Below, in pieces: positions 61,079-63,215 of a stretch of DNA of 63,215 nt. The stretch is from an uncultured Eubacterium sp. Its GTDB lineage: Bacteria > Bacillota > Clostridia > Lachnospirales > Lachnospiraceae. Position numbers and translations under genes: made by a program. Within the stretch, counting starts at the first letter, position 1; the number at the start of each line of letters is the position of its first letter. Below the pieces are notes generated by a model. It had not been told where the DNA came from, made no database searches, and worked only from the letters and a program-made list of their open reading frames with translations. The stretch is from positions 1 through 63,215 of the forward strand of contig CAMUPC010000002.1 of the NCBI GenBank assembly GCA_947090545.1, written 5' to 3'.

Positions 61079-61462
61079 ATGGATGTGCTGAAAATTGCAG
61101 TGCTGGCAGTCAGCGGAGTACTGCTGGCGCTGATGTTAAAGCAGACAAAGCCGGAATACAGTGTACTGGTGAGCATGGCAGTCTGCATCTGTATCTTTTT
61201 ATATTTAATGTCAAAGCTACAGACGGTGCTCGGGTATTTGCAGCAGATCGAGTCACAGGTGCCGATTGACGGGGTTTACCTGGATACGATTTTGAAAATG
61301 CTTGGGATTTCCTACATTACGCAGTTCGCGTCAGATCTTTGCAAGGATGCCGGCTACAGTGCCATAGCAAGCCAGATTGAGCTGTTTGCAAGAGTATCCA
61401 TCTTGTTTCTAAGCTTTCCGGTACTGCTGGCGCTTGTAGATATGATTGGAGAGGTGCTGTGA
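61079..61462 (+). CDS. spoIIIAD: Stage III sporulation protein AD
   Basis: A 127-residue membrane protein with about four spans: LKIAVLAVSGVLLALMLKQT at the start, YSVLVSMAVCICIFLYLM, the soluble IDGVYLDTILKMLGISYITQ with FASDLCKDAGYSAIA, and a hydrophobic end. These are hallmark SpoIIIAD segments. AGGGGCAGGG precedes ATG 61079; an upstream frame to 61052 is rejected. Its stop overlaps the spoIIIAE start (GTGA). Confidence 0.94.
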   Translation: MDVLKIAVLAVSGVLLALMLKQTKPEYSVLVSMAVCICIFLYLMSKLQTVLGYLQQIESQVPIDGVYLDTILKMLGISYITQFASDLCKDAGYSAIASQIELFARVSILFLSFPVLLALVDMIGEVL

Positions 61463-62703
61463 AAGCAAAAAGGGCAGCAGTGTGGGCGGCAGCAGCGGCT
61501 GTCATCATTGCCGCGAGCGGGGATGCACCTGTGCGGATAGCAGCACAAGCAGCACAACAGGAAGCAACACAAACAACACAAGCAGCAGAAAAAACCGATA
61601 CAATCAAAGAAACCGACACCATATCGGAACAGGAACCGTCAAATATCCAAAAAGAAGCAGGAGAGCTGCTTTCCGAACTGGGGCTTACGGAGATGGATAC
61701 TTATTTACAGCAGGAGAAAATCGGACAGCTTACCTTTTCACAGCTCGTAGCAGAGCTGATGCAGCATGGGCTGTCATTGGAATTTGCTGCACTGGGAGAA
61801 ACACTAAAGCAGGCTGTGCTGTCAGATTACGAGGAAAACCGAACCGTACTGATTCAGATATTAGTATTGGCAATCGCTTTTTCCATACTGCTGCAAATGA
61901 CATCCTCCCTGCACAAAAGCTATATTTCCAACCTGGGCTTTCTGGGCGTGTATTTGGTGATTATGCTGCTGCTTCTGCGCCTGTTTTTGCTGCTGACAGG
62001 CATTGTGGATGGTTTCTTTGCAAAGATTGTAGAATTTATGTCCATCTTGCAGCCAGCATTTTGCATGAGCATGGTATTTTCCAGCGGGAGCATCAGTGCA
62101 GGGGCATATTACCAGCTTCTGCTGCTGATGATTTATCTGATTGACACAGTATTTGCAAAGCTGCTGCTGCCCGCCGTACAAGTCTATTTGGTCTTGCAGC
62201 TTGTCAACCATATGACAGAGGGGCGGTTTGTAAGGATCGCAGGGCTTTTGTCCGACAGCGTCCACTGGTGCGTTAAAATCGTAATGACAGCCCTAATCGG
62301 GCTAAATATCGTACAAGGAATATTAGCGCCTGGCATTGACGGGCTAAAACGCAGCACAGTTGCCGGCGCAGTACGCGCCATACCAGGCGCCGGGCAGATT
62401 ATGAACTCGATGACGGAGATTCTCGCCGGTTCTGCAATGCTAATCAAAAACAGCGTCGGGGTGGCAGCGCTAATCGTGCTTATTTTGATCAGCTTTCTGC
62501 CGCTTGTAAAGACAGCGGTGTTTATGGTACTTTATCGTGCCTTAGCAGCGTTTATGGAACCAGTAGCGGACAAACGCTTTTGCGCAGCCGTATCCGCGCT
62601 CGGGCAGGCGGCGGCGCTTTATTTGAAGCTGATGTTTTATGCGGTGCTTTTATTTTTTCTGACGACGGCGATTATCTGTGCGGCTACTACGGTGCGTTTT
62701 TGA
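61459..62703 (+). CDS. spoIIIAE: Stage III sporulation protein AE
   Basis: A 414-residue polytopic membrane protein of the SpoIIIA channel. A signal-like N-terminus (WAAAAAVIIAASGDAPVRIA) is followed by a Thr/Gln-rich low-complexity stretch, a soluble helical segment, and from about residue 135 some eight membrane spans such as VSTIL-type ILVLAIAFSILLQMTSSLH and VYLVIMLLLLRLFLLLTGIV. GTG 61459 overlaps the spoIIIAD stop. In other clostridia spoIIIAF follows at once; here a repeat pair comes next. Confidence 0.93.
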   Translation: MKAKRAAVWAAAAAVIIAASGDAPVRIAAQAAQQEATQTTQAAEKTDTIKETDTISEQEPSNIQKEAGELLSELGLTEMDTYLQQEKIGQLTFSQLVAELMQHGLSLEFAALGETLKQAVLSDYEENRTVLIQILVLAIAFSILLQMTSSLHKSYISNLGFLGVYLVIMLLLLRLFLLLTGIVDGFFAKIVEFMSILQPAFCMSMVFSSGSISAGAYYQLLLLMIYLIDTVFAKLLLPAVQVYLVLQLVNHMTEGRFVRIAGLLSDSVHWCVKIVMTALIGLNIVQGILAPGIDGLKRSTVAGAVRAIPGAGQIMNSMTEILAGSAMLIKNSVGVAALIVLILISFLPLVKTAVFMVLYRALAAFMEPVADKRFCAAVSALGQAAALYLKLMFYAVLLFFLTTAIICAATTVRF

Positions 62704-62715
62704 GAAAAGGACGCT

Positions 62716-62945
62716 GGAGGAAGGGGAGCGGGGCTTCCTTCCTGTTCCGATTCCAAAATGTAAGGAGCCCTAAGCATCCTGCATTTACGCTGTGGCACCG
62801 TCCGGGCGCGGCACCTAGTTCGCCCTGGCTAACGCCAGCAGCTAAAGGTGCCGCTTGGCTTCGCCCCTGTGGTATCGAGCAGGATACTAAGGGCTCCTAA
62901 CATTTTTCCAACGTCACAGGAAGGAAGCCCCGCTCCCCTTCCTCC
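62716..62945 (+). repeat. Nested-palindrome repeat element, copy C
   Basis: About 230 bp starting 12 bases after the spoIIIAE stop. Outer arms 62716-62745 and 62916-62945 are perfectly complementary over 30 bases. A second stem (62755-62782 with 62879-62906) pairs at 25 of 28 positions, and GCGGCACCT/AGGTGCCGC forms the inner stem. Same orientation as copy A. Confidence 0.88.
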
Positions 62946-63129
62946 GGCTGGTTATCGCAAGCTCGAAATAATGCGGTTTGCACCCAGTCAAGCACTTCGT
63001 TCCATCAGAAATGCGAGTGCCATACAGTTTTTTGCAGTAATGCCGCAAAGAAACAAAAAGATGCCAGTAATACACCACACCCTGTACAACACAATGAGCT
63101 TTTTTTCGCAGAACTTGGAAAAGCCAGCC
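62946..63129. other. Linker between repeat copies C and D
   Basis: About 184 bases starting with GGCTGGTTATCGCAAG, as after copy A, and ending with AAAGCCAGCC. The interior is different from the A-B linker. No gene is seen; short open frames here have no ribosome site. Confidence 0.5.
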
Positions 63130-63215
63130 GGGAGAGGGGATGGGCACGCCCTGGCTGCGGCTTTGGAAGAAGGTTTAGAAGCACTTGGCATCCTGCTCGA
63201 TAACCCAGGGGCGAA
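63130..63215 (-). repeat. Nested-palindrome repeat element, copy D (truncated by window end)
   Basis: GGGAGAGGGGATGGGCACGC begins an arm like those of copy A, then the second-stem strand GAAGCACTTGGCATCCTGC and CCAGGGGCGAA, the start of the core in inverted orientation as in copy B. The rest is beyond the window. Confidence 0.75.

Noticed and set aside
62580..62900. Plus-strand open frame of 106 codons overlapping the end of spoIIIAE and repeat copy C
   Set aside because: Half is out of frame in spoIIIAE and the rest is repeat sequence; no start signal.

Overview
The window looks like a chromosomal segment of a spore-forming, gut-type clostridium, most likely a Lachnospiraceae member. This is inferred from the spoIIIA sporulation genes, rpsU, GH130/cellobiose-epimerase mannoside catabolism, a DUF4869-like protein, AGGAGG-type ribosome sites and moderate GC with AT-rich islands. 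No rRNA, tRNA, CRISPR array or intact transposase was found.

Layout. 1-0.5 kb: end of a repeat element, an open frame entering from the left, and a small gene. 0.6-12.1 kb: beta-mannoside locus with two paralogous LacI regulators, a sugar ABC transporter (binding lipoprotein and two permeases), two GH130 phosphorylases, a cellobiose/mannobiose 2-epimerase, two small membrane proteins and ManA. The genes fit import of beta-1,4-manno-oligosaccharides, epimerisation of the reducing mannose, phosphorolysis to mannose-1-phosphate plus glucose, and entry of mannose-6-phosphate into glycolysis. 12.3-14.1 kb: graveyard of three broken genes. 14.4-16.4 kb: small genes, a PIN-type toxin-antitoxin pair and a PHP phosphatase. 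16.5-38.8 kb: surface polysaccharide cluster with an XRE regulator preceded by two related palindromes in opposite orientation, at least nine glycosyltransferases, a TagGH/Wzm-Wzt-type exporter, two heptose-precursor enzymes, two methyltransferases, two large membrane proteins and a YbhN-like protein. Its second half is visibly more AT-rich and looks mosaic.

39.0-42.2 kb: a two-gene operon with its own promoter, encoding a HEPN-like protein and an 880-residue protein with both a ParA/MinD-like and a second P-loop NTPase domain. It is the best candidate in the window for a poorly described, possibly defensive, system. 42.2-48.6 kb: secreted protein, LacI regulator, CapA-like protein and AraC regulator on the minus strand, divergent from uxuA and an SDR fructuronate reductase. 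Then come rpsU and an alpha/beta hydrolase.

50.5-58.6 kb: aroE, cysD-cysN, a Na/Pi cotransporter, a DUF4869-like/mini-ATPase pair with a broken third gene, aroK and aroD. 58.7-62.7 kb: an orphan conserved gene and spoIIIAA-AE. GC-rich, about 230-bp, nested-palindrome repeat elements occur at both window edges, between the hydrolase and aroE, and directly after spoIIIAE. Their arms differ between copies but stay complementary within each copy, so the fold itself seems to be what is conserved.
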